From Ceratodon purpureus (taxonomy: Eukaryota; Streptophyta; Bryopsida; Pseudoditrichales; Ditrichaceae), in NCBI GenBank assembly GCA_014871385.1, contig CM026429.1, forward strand, positions 7,784,642-7,848,641: a DNA stretch of 64,000 bases, read 5' to 3'. The position numbers and the translations under genes are program-made. The notes below the pieces were generated by a model. It had not been told where the DNA came from. It worked only from the letters and a program-made list of their open reading frames with translations, and searched no databases. Of the stretch, positions 45,841 through 58,790 are shown piece by piece. Numbering within the stretch: the first letter of the stretch is position 1; the number at the start of each line of letters is the position of its first letter.

Positions 45841-48299
45841 GTAATACCACCCTTATTGTGCTTTTTATTTGGTTCCAACTCTTAAATAACCTTTCCGATA
45901 GAAGCAGGACAAACAATATGTCGACAAGTTGACCATGATTCTATTAGCCGATTCTGGAACTTGCACTTCCAACATGTAATTACAGTAGAAAATTTCGAGT
46001 TCAATTCGAGAGGATCATGGGCACCTCATGGTTTGGGTTCAACCAAGCGCTCCCAATAGATTTGACTGTCATAAATCTTCTGCTCACATATGTACTACAA
46101 CCTCTAGTGAACCAAAAATCCATTACCAGGAGTATAGCTTATATTGTATAAGTAGTGAAGCGATTTAATAATGAAAGTGAGGTTGGCTTTTTGATGGATT
46201 GCGTTTTTAAAAGTGCAATCATTTTTGGTCATGTTTAGGGTGGCAGTTTATGAACCCGTCGTTCCAACACAGAAAACATCATCGTTCAAAGTTATGCATA
46301 AGGTGACAACGACGATAGTCACAGATCATTGGATTATTCGATGCATTTCCAGAAGGTAATACACACTTCAGTGGTATTTCCAGAGCTAACTTGAATTTCC
46401 TTAAATTTATTAAACTTGAGAAGTTATCAAGGAGGAAAATTTCATTGCACCAAAAAGGAAGACACCATGATGGCTTTGGTCTAGGAGTTGAAGTGAGACG
46501 AATTCAGCAATCGAGCTTGGGACTCGGGGTTAAGACATTACCAAATACAATATTTAGAACTTAGATAATCCATGGGATATATCTTACAAACGTTTCATAC
46601 TTAGCAGTCCATATCAGCTTCCCTTAGGTCCAATCTGGCATGAATACGGAACCAATTTAGGAATTTTTTTGAAAGGAGGAATTCTTAAATCTCAAATTTT
46701 GACAATTTTGAAAGGAGAAAATGTAGAAGTACGAAATATTTTGAAGCTTGTTGATGTAATTTTTGGAGGCTGTCCTTCCAAAAAAGAGAAACTCTCTGAC
46801 TTGGATCAATTTGGATTTTGAGTAGTGATTTTGTTATGAACATATTTCGAATTTTGTTTTTTTGAAAAGGCCTAATTTTAGAGTGGCCGTTTTGGACTTC
46901 AAACCTAAAATTTGTAGTTGAAGGTTCTAAAATTGGAATTTGACTTTGGAAATTTAACGACGTACACGTTGTGGTAAAGAGGCATTCCGTAAAACATTTA
47001 GGCAAAAATATTACTTCTGACCTCTTCATTTACGCTTTCCGAAACTACAAAAAGCCATTTTAGCTTCCTTGGGAACTTAGGGATTCAGTCTTTCGAGTCC
47101 ATTCCAAGTGCCACCATTGTACCTTTGCCCTTCTCTTCTACAAACTTTTCTTTCAAGGTAGCATCCATCTTCCACTTATTTCTATGTTGTTCTAAAAACA
47201 TTGAAAGTTGCAGAAAGATTGAAATAAAGTTTAGGTCAAGATGAAAAATACATTGCACGAAGAAGGGATAAAGAAGGTAGGGCCTCTCTTTGCTTACAAA
47301 GGAGAGGTCAATAGTTGCAATTTTCTTTGTAAATAAGGTTGACTTTGATTGGGATTGATAAGTCCCCAGAAATGATTAAAGAGATTTAAAGGAATGTAAA
47401 TTATTATATATGATGAAAAATTAACGATAGTTTGAGATAGAGAGAGGAGGGAGAGATAGAAAATAATGGGAAAACAATTAAAGAAGAACGCGGATAAATA
47501 AATGAAGGAGTGAGAGAGAGGTAAGCAAATTTCCAATTTTGTTTTTTTAAAATAAACAATCGTAATTCTTCTTCTTATCTTACGATTGGATGTAGTAGTT
47601 CTTTTCTTTACTTTAGTAAGTGAGTAGATATGAGAAAAGGGAAAATCTGAGATCATAGATATAAGCCTTTCAATCTCAAATTTCGCATTGGGACGAAATA
47701 CGAGGGCTCAAAAAAATTGGGATGTACCATACATGTCCCTCACTCAAAGTAAGTAAGGAGTGGTCTTCGTTTGTTTTTAGAAATTTTTATATGCAGACAA
47801 ATTATAATGTTTTGCAATATCAAAAATAAGAGAGTCTATTGCAACGTTTTCGACTCATGTTACCAAGATTTGAGTAGACCCCTTTGTATTGAAAGAAGGG
47901 TACATGTTGACAACTCACATAAGTACATTTTTGTTTATAAAGTAATATCTAAGTTAAATAAATGTGAACAAATGTTGTCATCTCTACAACGAAGATGTCA
48001 TATGCTAAACACTTTAAGTATCTACAATCATGATGTTCATAAGAAGAAATTACAATGTTTTTGTTACATGGGCACCTGGGAAAAGAGTTCCACTGTTCTC
48101 TGCATGTATAGGGTACTTTCTCATAAGTATGTATATTGACCGCATCGTAATAAATCATGCGATGTACGACTGAATATGACATTTCAATACTCTAATAATA
48201 ATCAAATCAACTATGTATGTGAGAGAGCTCAATAAATATGACATCGGGTGAGTGATAATCATAATCCAGGTAGCCAAATATTGTGTTTTCCGATTCTCT

Positions 48300-49972
48300 T
48301 CAGTGCTGTCTATGTGATTCCTCCAAAACAGCGTACGCTTCTTTTTTGAGGTGGAAGCCCTCCATCCACTGAAGAGCGCTACTCACCTAAAATTGGCAAG
48401 CACAAGCAAAGTCAATTCAAACACTTCAACTGCAAGTTTCAAAGTAACTAAAGATGTAGGGACCAGTGTTGGACTGTTATGGCATCTTTCTACTATGAAA
48501 TCTTGGACAGTGGTTCATTCTAAATGCCCGTTTGAGGTCCAATGTCCAAGATTTTACTGTAGAAAAATGCCATAACAGTCCAACACTGGTAGGGACCACA
48601 GTGTAGAGCTCACCAGCATTAGGAGAATCAATATCCTCATGGGAACTATCAGGGGGATAATCGGAGGAGTCGCTCTCCGAAAGCACTTCTCGGTCCTCTT
48701 TGGAGCATCTCACTGCAGGGTCGGACCCAATCTTCAAAACAACAATTACTTACATCAAACAGTATAAAGCAAGAGTGTCCCAGTTCATATTTGTTAATAA
48801 AATTGAAGTAACAGTGGCGTGACCTAGCTGCGTCATTCATGAATGAGAAACCGTATTCGCCTTCACCGGGCCAAGTCTTGCAGTGGTGTATTTTCTCTTT
48901 GAATAGACAAAGAACTATTTGACCGGAAAATAATAAAAAATTAAAGTAAAACAAAATGACAAACCTTCAGATGTGTCCGCGCAATGTGCATTTCAGGTAC
49001 GCAAAAGGTATCAGAGGTATGGTATGAGTCTGGATTAACAAATTTGTAGCATGTTGAAACTGGTGACTACTGGGCCACGACACTTAAGAACTGATTCGGC
49101 ATTGAATGTTGAACAAAGTTGAGGAGTGTGTTAAGTACGGGTATTCCTAAACACCATAGTACACACTTTTCTTACCTGAACAACCCCTCCACTTTTTAGT
49201 AGTGATAAACTGGTTCGAATATTTGAAGCACATAAGGCCAATGATGCAAAATTGGGATTATCTCCAACAATCAAGTTATTCAGCAAGCACTCTTCCATTG
49301 TGCTTCTTAGCCGCACATTGTTCTGAACCTGAATAAGAAAACATTCACCAGGGAAATAAGAGAGCTCTCCTTGTACATTAATAACAGCCGAATATTTCAT
49401 TAAGATTGTAATAAATTTACAGAAGTATATATAGCACACATCTTAAAAAAAGACTGAGCCCTGTTCAATGCCCCCTTCGAACTTCTAACTGAAATCTGAG
49501 TGTCTGCCAAGGAGTTCTCATTAGAACTACTCCTTGTATACTCATTATACTCCTCAACCTACAAATAAGAACCATGTAGAATCTGATATGAAAAGCAAAA
49601 GTCCGTAGAACCTGATTAGGAAAGGGAAAATCTGTCTATGAAGTACCGTGCAATACATTCGGGAGGAAGGGGGAGGGGGAAGGCCGCTTTTGGGAAAAAA
49701 ATGTATATCAAAACTATCAAAACTGATTGTAAGGGCTCAAGGTGGATTAACCTGTATGGAAGATTACGTTCATAAAGACTATCAAGACTGTAAAAACTGA
49801 TAGACTAGTATAGTAAGCCCTCTTTGAGGGCATTAAATTCAACGTATGATCGGAAATTCTTGAACTACAAAATCCTCTCCAAACTAGATCACTGCAAAAG
49901 AGTTGATGTGGAGTCCTTGTTTCTCTTATCCACCTGGCTGGATACGTCCATAACATCTATTCCGGATGGTAC
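48300..49972 (-). CDS. Candidate short exons of an unnamed protein, possibly the 3' end of the large upstream gene
   Basis: Downstream of the large gene on the same strand, several exon-like pieces have good splice sites and phase 0 ends: 49934-49972 (VPSGIDVMDVSSQ), 49421-49558 (VEEYNEYTRSSS...), 49176-49328 (VQNNVRLRSTMEECLLNNL...), about 48620-48734 (IGSDPAVRCSKEDREV..., Ser/Asp-rich), and 48300-48386 (VSSALQWMEGFHLKKEAY..., ending in TGA). A further piece near 48800-48920 reads HHCKTWPGEGEYGFSFMNDAAR. I recognise no family. They may be the 3' exons of the ParB/methyltransferase-like gene, joined by a donor inside its last long exon, or a separate gene. The order and phases are suggestive, not proven. 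Confidence 0.35.
48464..48588. mobile_element. Foldback MITE of hAT type, copy 2 (125 bp)
   Basis: It has the same ends as the copy at 4284-4427 and is flanked by the 8-bp direct repeat GTAGGGAC (48456-48463 and 48589-48596). The left arm is complete; the inner part of the right arm has lost about 20 bases, so the hairpin is shorter. It sits in a likely intron of the minus-strand exon series, right beside a possible donor site. Confidence 0.87.
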
Positions 49973-50024
49973 CTGTTTAGAGGAAACAGGTATCAGCAAC
50001 AAGCTGATAATAAACGGGGTGAAG

Positions 50025-53000
50025 CTAATTATCCTGTTTACCATCAAACTGACTTAGTAGGAGAGGATCGGGGGTACATGGGACAATTTCGGGTTCAGGT
50101 TCTATGAAGATGGGACTCACCAGTGGGATAGAAGGATCTGGAATCACAGGCGCAGTTGAAGCAGGGATTACAAGTGGTGGAACTATTGGAGTTCCTGCAT
50201 TAGAGATACCAGAATGAATCTCTGAACGATTACCAGGTCTCGATGATGGCTCAGGGAAAGGAAATGGCACACGGCCAGCATGAAAATCATCATAAATGGA
50301 CTTTAGGAGATCCTGCTTTGACTCAGCAAACTTCTTATTCACTCGTTCAGTTAACTCCAAGTCAATCTCCGCTTTCCGCTTCCTCATCCACCGCTCTTCA
50401 ACAAGTTCAGTCTTGACGTCTCGAAAAATCTCTTCTTCCAAGCTTAGAGGCTGGAAAGAGTGAGATGCGCTAGCAGGCCCAGAAGATGTTGGATGTGAAG
50501 GATTTGGCACTGGAAGAGGCTCCGGATCTGGCTTCTCAGGCTGAACAACCACTGGGAAATGTATATGGCCGGCCCTATTAACAGCTCTAGTGCCCTTCCT
50601 TGGCAGCACGCAGTTGTATCTCCGCAAGAGCCTCGCACGAACAATTTCATCCTCCTCGTCGGAGGAGTCACTGTGCAAAAAAATTCGATCCGGGGGAGGC
50701 TTCGCAAATTTCTTCAAGAATAGCTGATTTTCCCTTTCTAGATCCTCCTTTTCCTTAGCGCGCTTCTTGGCAACCTTGTCGTCCTCCGACCTCCACGCCT
50801 CCTCCGCCCGTCTTGCCTCTTCACGCTCGGACATCTCAATATCTTTCGCAGCAGACGGCGCCTCTAAAGGAGGCATTGCGCAATTAGAGAGACCGACGAC
50901 CTCAACAACTTCTTCCTGAACCCCGTGAAGAGTGTTGGGGGTTTGCCGTGGTTGTTGTGTCCCGTGGACGTCGGCACCGTCCTCCGACAAGGGCTCCTGA
51001 GTCACATGCTGGACTTGCACTGCAGGGGTAAGTGTGCGCTGCTCCTTCTCCACAGACACAGGGGGCGTGACGACTTCCCCAAGGTTGCAGTCGCGATCAA
51101 CCTCCATGCCATCCTTGCTTAGACTGAGGACATCCACGAGAGCCTTCTCAGGAGACAATTCCCCAGAAAAGATCAACTTCCGCGGTTCAGCAGGGTGGGA
51201 GGACTTCTCTGCTCCTAGCGGCAACGCTTCGGCACGAGCTTCACGCATAGAGTCTGGACTTGTGGCGGCGGGAGTCTCCCGCAACTCATGCTGCAGTGAA
51301 GCTGCAATGGTATTCTCTCCTACCGTGAAGATCTGAGCTGCAGGCAATCGAGGGATTACTGCACCGGAGTCGTTCACTGCAGCCAAACCCTCCAGTTCTT
51401 GCGTAACGACCTCACGTTGTGACATCTCAATGACTTCTTCATCGTGAGTAGAAAGTAGCTCTGGGGCTTCGAGAGGTGGCCTGTGGCTTTGACGGCGCTC
51501 GTCACGGCGTTGCTTCTCACTCTCAAGGGCTCTCAGCGCAGCCTCCTTTTGCGCCTCCATCTCAGCGGCTCTCTCGGACCGTGTCTGGACCCGAAATCCT
51601 CTCTCTTCAGGTTCTAGAAAATGCTCCTTCTCCTTCCCGGAGGTGTGCCTCCGACTAGAGACCTCGTTTATGTCTCCTCCATCTTCGGACCAACCATTTT
51701 CTTGAAACTCGTCTCCTTGGTCACTTAGAGAGCAATGTGGGGAACAGACGTCGTTGTCTACGGAATGAGACATGAGACTTGGAAGGTCGTCATCGCTCTT
51801 GGAGGGAGCCACAGGGTTGGGGCTTTTGGGGCACATCGAGGCTTGCCCTTCAACAGCTGGCAAATGCAGACCTGGCGTCTCCTGAGTGGGTACAGTACCA
51901 GCTAGGCTTGTCTGAGAGAACCTAAGATTTTGAGGGTCATCTCCTGTGTAGAATCCGCCAAGTCTAACATCCGGGTGAATTTCGTAGTTGACAAGAATCT
52001 GGGTATGCATAGGGTCATACTGGTCAACCTTATCACCGACCATGTTATCTTTTTCAGGGAGATAGTAAGTCCGCCAAAGGGAGGGGGCCTCTGTCACGGC
52101 CTTGTTCAGAGTGTCTGCAGATCCAACACGCATTGACTCGAAGGAGACGGTGTTACGCTTCATCATCTGCGGAACAATCTTAAATCTTTATTAGAAGTAA
52201 CAAAAAAAGCAGGGGCAATTTTGTAAAATGGGAGATGAAATGGCCTAAAAAAAGCAGTACATTACTTAAAGAAAGTAGTGAAGTAAAAGTATTTGGAGCA
52301 GAATCTAAACTCCATGGGAACGACTAAAGGACAAGGTCCAGTTCTGGACTTAAGGACTTATTACCCAGGATATATACACTTGGCTCAACATCTAGTCGTT
52401 GCTTGCATTCAGAAAGCGTTCCTCCTAATTTCTAGCAGTTGCTTACGAACTCCAGTTCGGAACTTAGACCATTGAATACACAGCCGTGACTGCTAGTTCA
52501 CTCGTGAGAGGGGGAGCAATCTTACTTTCTCGATTGCCAGAGTTTAGTTATAAGACACTTTGTCAAAAGGGAAATGAAAGTGCTCACTTAGTGCAGTACA
52601 ATATTTAAAGAAAAGAGTGACCTTGTGACTTTGATATAGGGAAACAATTCAAGGGGATCGGCTTCGGGACGAAGCTTGCTCTGAGACTACAGATCTTACT
52701 ACCTAGGATATCTAGAGCTGGCTCGTCAACTATTGCCTGCCTGTATTTAGAAAGCATTGAAGCAGGTTTCTAGCGGCTGCTTACGAACTCCGGTTCGTAA
52801 GTCAGTCCATCGAATATATAACTCGGACTCCTATATGACTGCGTGTTCACTCCTAAAAGACTCGACATTATTGCAGGAAACATCATTCGGAAATTAAATA
52901 CGAACTCTAGCTCGTAAACTGACACGAATGTTACAGTCGGGCTTAAGCAGAAGCAAGTGAGGAGGGGGGTAAAGACTTACGCGGCAGGCCATGAGGGCTT

Positions 53001-56000
53001 TGGCTCCTGCGAAACCGAGAATAACGTTGTGGTTCATTCGAGCATGCCGTCCAATGAAGCGGATATACGTCTCCATACGGAGTTCATCGAGGGCCAGGGT
53101 ATCTCTATGCTCAGCCCGATAGTACTCACGTTTGTCAAACTGATCACCAAATATGGTCTCCTCCTCAACAACGTCTGAGGCGTAAAACTGAGAGCCGTCG
53201 TCGTAAGGGTCCTGAGGAACTTCCAAGTACGAGATTTCTACCCGGGGATATTTGTTCTTGTGGCCAGGTTCCCCATGAGAGTAATTGTATGAGACGTGCT
53301 TGCATCGATGCTTCGGGAAGAAATGAGAGCGAAGGATATTTACTAAACTTCGCCTATCTCTTGGTGCAATGATCATCCAAGCATCACTAGTCTTGAATCC
53401 AACCTTCAACGCCCGTAGCTCCATCTTCTTCATTATCTCGTTCCAACTACTGCCCACCTCTGCGTCATCTGATACCAGTGGAAAGTGACGCAAGTCTAGA
53501 ATCCCAGCGTCCAGCCTCTTCGGATTGAATCTCCACTCGGGCTCTGCGACCAGCATTCCGCTCACGCCAAATGTTGCAGTACTTAAGGAGAATCTTCCGT
53601 CCGGCTTCCATTGTATAAAAACTGACCAATTCCCTGCAGCAACAGATTTAGTGCGGCGATGATTTACTATTGCTTGGTCAATCTTCACAAGCATGTCATG
53701 TGGCGGAAAATCTGGAGTGGTTGCGTTCTTCTTAATTGTGTTGCTCACAAAATCATCAGCCTCCTTAGCAAAGTATATGCACTGCATAATTGTCGATGAA
53801 ATGCGCTTGTCGTTCTTCCACTTCCTCCAGTTCTTTCTGTTGATCTCTTGGTTCTCGTCCACGAAAATGTTTGGCTTCTTGGGACTGAAATAAAGGATGC
53901 GGTCTCCAATAGCTTTTACTATCACATCTTTCCATTTACGCTGCTCACACCACTTGTCAAGCGAGAGAGCAAGTGTCCATTTCTTGGGGGCCTTACCAAG
54001 GAAAATACGTGGCGGATTACTCAGTATGTGATCGGCTGCTACTCCCAGGCTCTCCATGCTGACGCTCGCAAGTCCACGAAGCAAGGTTCCATTTACGTGG
54101 GCCAAATTCATCAAGTCCTCGGCATTGTTGGATTCTTTAATCTCTTTTCCTGTGTCTAGGTCAATTAGTTCTCCAGCTTCGAACTTCTTGAATACTTTCT
54201 CCCATTTTTCCCAGATGTGGTCAGGAGCCATGATGATTTGGCGCTCGCCACGTTTCTCCCACTCTATGCGGACTGGTTTGTCTGGTTGCTCCTGCTTGAT
54301 AGTGTGGCTTAGGGACTGACATGCCCGCACGCGAAATGTCTACAGCCAAGCCAAAGCACAGGTTAGAGTGTGGTTAAATCAGATACAATAGGTCGTGAAC
54401 ATTTATAGAAAGGGAGGGGTGGGTTATGAAGATATGACATCAACTATTCACTGCTTGAATTCGACAACTATTCACTGCTTGAATTCAGAAAGCATTCACG
54501 TTGATGCATAGGGGCTCCTTACGAACTCCAGTTCGTAAATAAGTCCGTTGAATATACAACCATGACTGCGTGTTCACTCCTTACAGATTCAACTGTCATA
54601 CTTTCTCATTGACCTACGGATTAAGTTAGAAGCAAATTTGTAAAAAGGAAGATGAAAGTGCTTAAATAACGCAGTACAGGACTAAAATAACACAGTGAAG
54701 TAATAGCTTTTGGAACAGAATCTAAATTCAATGGGGACCAATTAAGGGTAAGGTCCACATGTGGACTTCAAGGTAAGGTCCATTGCTTACGAACTCCAGT
54801 TCGAAACTTAGACCATTGAAGATACAACCCTGACTGCGTGTTTGCTCGTGAGAGGGGGAGAGATCTTACTTTCTCGTTAGCCCGGGAATGTAGTTAGAAG
54901 TGAATTCGTAAAAAGGAAATTGAAATGGCTTAAAAAACACAGTACAGTACCAATAGAAAATAGTGAAGTATTAGCCTTTGGAACAGAATCTAAGTTCAAT
55001 GGGAACGACTTAAGGACATGATCCAATTTTGGGCTCAAGGAATTATTACCCCGGATAGCTACACTTTACTCAACAACTAATTCCAGCTGGCATTAAGAAA
55101 GCCTTCCTCCTGATTTTAGTAGGTACTTACGAACTCCAGTTCGGAAGTTAGGCCATGAAATATAGAACCCTAGCTATGTCTTCACTCAAGAGAAGGGGAG
55201 CGATCCTACTTTCTCGTTTGCTAGGGAATCTAGTTTGAAGCCAGTTTGTCAGAAGGGAAATGAAAGTGCGGACGTAGTGCAGAACAATATTCAATGAAAA
55301 CAATGACGTACTAGACTTTGGAAAAGCATTTGAAAATACAAGGGCTAAAATCCTGTCTACTAACTTTTAAGTGGTTGCGAATAGGTTTGCAGACCTCGTA
55401 TTTAGACTTCGCTTGTAAGTCAGCTAGGCAGTCTTCAGATGTAGAGGCCTTCTTCTTCTTGGAAGAGGCGTTCTTGCGTACCATCGGTGGTTTCCCTTCC
55501 TGTTCGAAGAGTACACGGCAATGCAGAATCGCGCGTAAAAGGGAGGTAAGATGTCTCGTTTCATTCTGCCCCTCGTTGCACTTGAATGATAGAGCATGCA
55601 GATGACTGACTTTATCAGTCCACACCACCTGCACATCCCATATTTTCATTTCTTCAATGCTCGGGTACGTTTCACGCAGGAGTGCATCACCGAGGCAGGA
55701 CATGGCTGCGTGCCATGTATGTTGGCCATTAATTATTTTGAATTTCCCCGCACTAACACATTCAGCCCAGTCCCTTGGACGGTGTGCAAGATTGGGCATC
55801 ACTGTAAGCACCGGTTTCACGAAGTTGGCCAAAATTAGATTTCGCTTTATGTCCTCAGCCCCGGCTTTTTCGAAATCTCGATAAATCCTCCCTGATCGAT
55901 GGTCACTCGGCTCCATGTGTTGTAGTCCGAGTTCAAAAATCTGATCACGTCCAAAAACGTACATGTAGTCCGACTCCCGAGTGAACTTCTCATTTAGGAG

Positions 56001-57260
56001 GGCTCGCCTTCTCAGCTCCGCGGCTTTATCTTCTACCTTCTTTGAACTGACAATAGTCAAAACCTCCGTCTCCAATTCGTCCGGGATCTGTAGGGTAGCA
56101 TCCACTTCCCTTGCTGGTGGATTTCCACTCCATTCTTTCTCTGAAAGCAAGAGAATTTTTCTGGGCGCATCGGCTTTGGCTCGCGGTAGAATGTTAAGTA
56201 TGTCATCTGGTCGAACAGAGAGGTCTCCAGCCATAACCGCAGTAACACCGACATTAGAGATCGCTCCAGCACCCACGGTCTCCGCAGCGTTTTCCTGGGG
56301 TTCGCTTTGAGGTAAAGAGATTGCGGGTGGGAGCGTGTCATCGTCGTCTAATCCTGGTTCGCATCGGAGTGATGAGGACTCAGGAATCGGTGCTGGTGTG
56401 ATCTGCTTTGTCTTCTTCGACTTTGAGACAGGTTGTTTCGGTCGCGATGTCTTCCCGGTTAGCGAAGTGGTAGCACCAGCAAGCGTTGCAGTCGGTGTTG
56501 TTGGTAACGGGGCTTCATCTACGGTTCCACTCCTGGCTTGCATGCTCCTCTCGGTGGGAGACGGTCCAGAAGAGTTTCCAGGTATCACATTGCGCGGCGC
56601 ACTCCTAGAGCGCTTTTCTTCAGCTAACTTCACTTTCTTCGCAAGTTTGTGGACTGACTTTTCTTTTTGTTTTCCCATTGTCTCGCCTTCAACTGTGTGC
56701 TGCTCACAGTTCAGATGATCCCTTTTTGCAGACAACCCTGCTGCACGGCGGTCAAGCATCTTCGTTAGTCTGGTCCACTGTAAAGCTACATCATAACTCT
56801 CGGGATGCATTCCTTGAAGGGGTCCAAAGATGGAGCCAATACAAGATTTCCAGGGCTCCCCTAGTCCAGCGGATTTGCTTAAGAAGTAATCCAAGTCAAA
56901 GGGGTGATCGTCTGTTTTTTGTATAATTAGCTTTGCAATTGACTCATTCCCGTAAAGAGTTACAAGCACCACACCAGGAGCAGTAGCTATCCCGAGGATA
57001 GTAACTGACTTAAATGCCTTCCAGTGATAGTTGTTTTCAGACTTAAATCTTCCAACGGCAAGGGTAAAATGAACATTGTTTCTGTCCGAACTTGTTTCGG
57101 GAAAGATTGACCACGCTGATCGAGTTATCTCATTCAGTGTCACTCCAATTTCACCGCTCATAATCTCAGATGCCAGCCCCTCCGTAAGTTTTGATCGATC
57201 CAATTCAGAAAGATAAGGTGACAGACGAATTGTCTGTTGCAAAAAACTATTTTGCTCCAT
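50025..57260 (-). CDS. Giant protein: ParB-like domain, degenerate DNA methyltransferase-like fold, disordered tail
   Basis: Three long exons on the minus strand join in phase 0: 55365-57260, 52981-54339, 50025-52166 (1798 aa). Residues about 480-590 hold a ParB/sulfiredoxin-like motif: RNLILANFVKPVLTV followed by FKIINGQHTWHAAMS (canonical form G-x-H-R-x-x-A). Exon 2 reads like a beta-class N6/N4 DNA methyltransferase: GMLVAEPEW where motif IV is DPPY/W, then W-NEIMKKMEL and SDAWMIIAPRD. Motif I comes last, as NVILGFAGAKALMACR (canonical FxGxG), and is completed across the exon 2/3 junction by MMKRNTVSFES. The catalytic and cofactor motifs are therefore altered. Exon 3 (713 aa) is a charged, Pro/Glu-rich disordered tail with a coiled-coil stretch (about AERAEEAW...KKRAKEKEDLERE). 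The role is unknown; domain calls are inference from motif order. Confidence 0.6.
52443..52916. repeat. Palindrome TACGAACT-NN-AGTTCGTA, three copies in intron 2 of the large gene
   Basis: Copies at 52443-52462, 52781-52800 and 52899-52916. The first two sit in longer repeated units about 340 bp apart that also share words such as ACTGCTAGTTCACTC / ACTGCGTGTTCACTC and AGAAAGC.TT. The intron spans about 52167-52980. Confidence 0.75.
54519..55146. repeat. Same palindrome, three copies in intron 1 of the large gene
   Basis: Copies at 54519-54538 (perfect), 54787-54806 and 55127-55146, again in units of about 270-340 bp. Shared words include GTGAGAGGGGGAG, CTTACTTTCTCGTT and TTTGGAACAGAATCTAA. 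Intron 1 spans about 54340-55364. Confidence 0.75.
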
Positions 57261-58790
57261 TCCTGGGAGTTCAACCACACAGGAAAGGTAAAGCTCCAAA
57301 TGAAGTGTGATCAAGTAAAACTTGTATCCTCTTAGTGATGATATACAAATTGCCCCCCATGTTTACGAACTTTAGTTCGTAACGTAATGGCTAGACCTCA
57401 AGTGTCTGAAGTGAATCTTACAAACTAGAGTGCGCTATACTATTCTGACAGAACCAGTTCTATCAGATTCTGGTTCCTAACTAGGGTATGTAGCTTGCCA
57501 CAGTCACTCTGAATCTGGCGGGACTTACATAACTTCACAGATTTCTGCTTTGTAAACCCCCGGAACAAAGGATCACCAGGTCCAAGTTACGAGCTGGAGT
57601 TCGTAACCAGTCCACACTAATATGAATATAGTAGTCACTACATTTATTATTTTGCAAGTTCTAATTTTTGTCATTTTCAGAGAACAACGCAATTATTATG
57701 GCAGGGTTCTGACTACACCATGTGTAGAGAATTCGGCGGGAAATAAAGGCACAGCAAGAATGGACTGAAGTTGTCACCTGACAAGGGCCTCACTACGTCC
57801 TTAGAACCTCCCACGGCCACACCAAAACCTCTTCACTAGTGCACACCAACCTCCACTAAGTCAGTCCACATTCTTCACTCCAATGAGCAAGCACAAAACT
57901 AAAATTTCCAGAGTTTGCCTCAGCACACACAACGGTGCAATGAGCCATCAAACCATGCAAACCAGACGTGTACCAGTTTGTCGATCTACTGAACCAACCT
58001 CATGCCAAACCCTTGACTCATGCATCTTATCAGACAAGTACTAAGCTGGTTATGGTAATCAACTAGAACTCAGTGTTGTAACCAGGATATTCAACCTCGG
58101 CAAGGTTCACCTGAAACGCTCAAAATCATTAAGGTACCACCTTAACATAACCTCGATTGAAGAATGATTGAAATGATTCAACTGTTCTACTGACTATCAA
58201 CCAGGATAAGTCGAGCTATGTTATAGCCATTCCTGCGGTGTCAGAGCTCCAACCCTAATGTCGGAAACAGTGAGAACGAAAATGGTAATCCATGGGCAGC
58301 TAAACTTGAATTCTAAGTCAATTGGAGGTGTTACCTAGAAGAAATGCAGAGAAGAAGTTGAATGTGTTTGAGATGTTGGAGGTGCCACGAACACGAACAC
58401 CAAACCAAAGCCAAGAACCGCACCACACCTGAAACAATGCAGAATTCAGAATCCTCCTCGCATCAAAGCTCCAAAGAATTCCTCCAACAAACTAATACGC
58501 CTCTGTGGGTAATCACGGCTGTCAATTATAAGCGACTCTGAACCGGGTTCAAAATATGAAGTCTAAGCTGTTGGTCAAGGTTGAAAGGACTCAATGCTGC
58601 TTCCAGACAAACAGGAAAACAACTCCTTCCAAGTTCGAACAAACGGACTGCATGAACTCAGCCTAACTGAAATGATGTCAATTGGCACAAAGAGAGAGGA
58701 AACCCTAAACCCTCGAAAACAAAACCAGTCGAAATTCACAGCAAAGAAAGTGGCGCCACGTACCGCAACAACTGCCAATGGTTTAACTTC
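57261..58790 (-). other. 5' flank of the large gene
   Basis: No protein-like frame. It includes two more palindromes (57363-57382 and 57587-57606). Upstream non-coding exons may exist; I cannot place them. Confidence 0.45.
57363..57606. repeat. Same palindrome, two copies in the 5' flank of the large gene
   Basis: TTACGAACTTTAGTTCGTAA at 57363-57382 is a perfect palindrome; 57587-57606 has the same arms with one change. They lie 100-350 bp upstream of the start codon. Confidence 0.75.

Larger units (their letters stand above)
42391..48299. other. AT-rich, gene-poor stretch with exon relics
   Basis: Apart from the tandem repeat at 42884-42975 and the fragments at 43545-43730 and 45772-45840, no gene is supported. 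Frames of 70-120 codons here are AT-rich and repetitive in character. A possible short exon EKLEWMNKQASRLQLE ending at a donor near 45165 may belong with the rubredoxin-like fragment. Confidence 0.4.

Noticed and set aside
48351-48737. Frames on both strands over the second MITE
   Set aside because: They read straight through the MITE hairpin and its arms; the open frames are a by-product of the inverted repeat. Only the part right of the MITE (48620-48734) has splice support.
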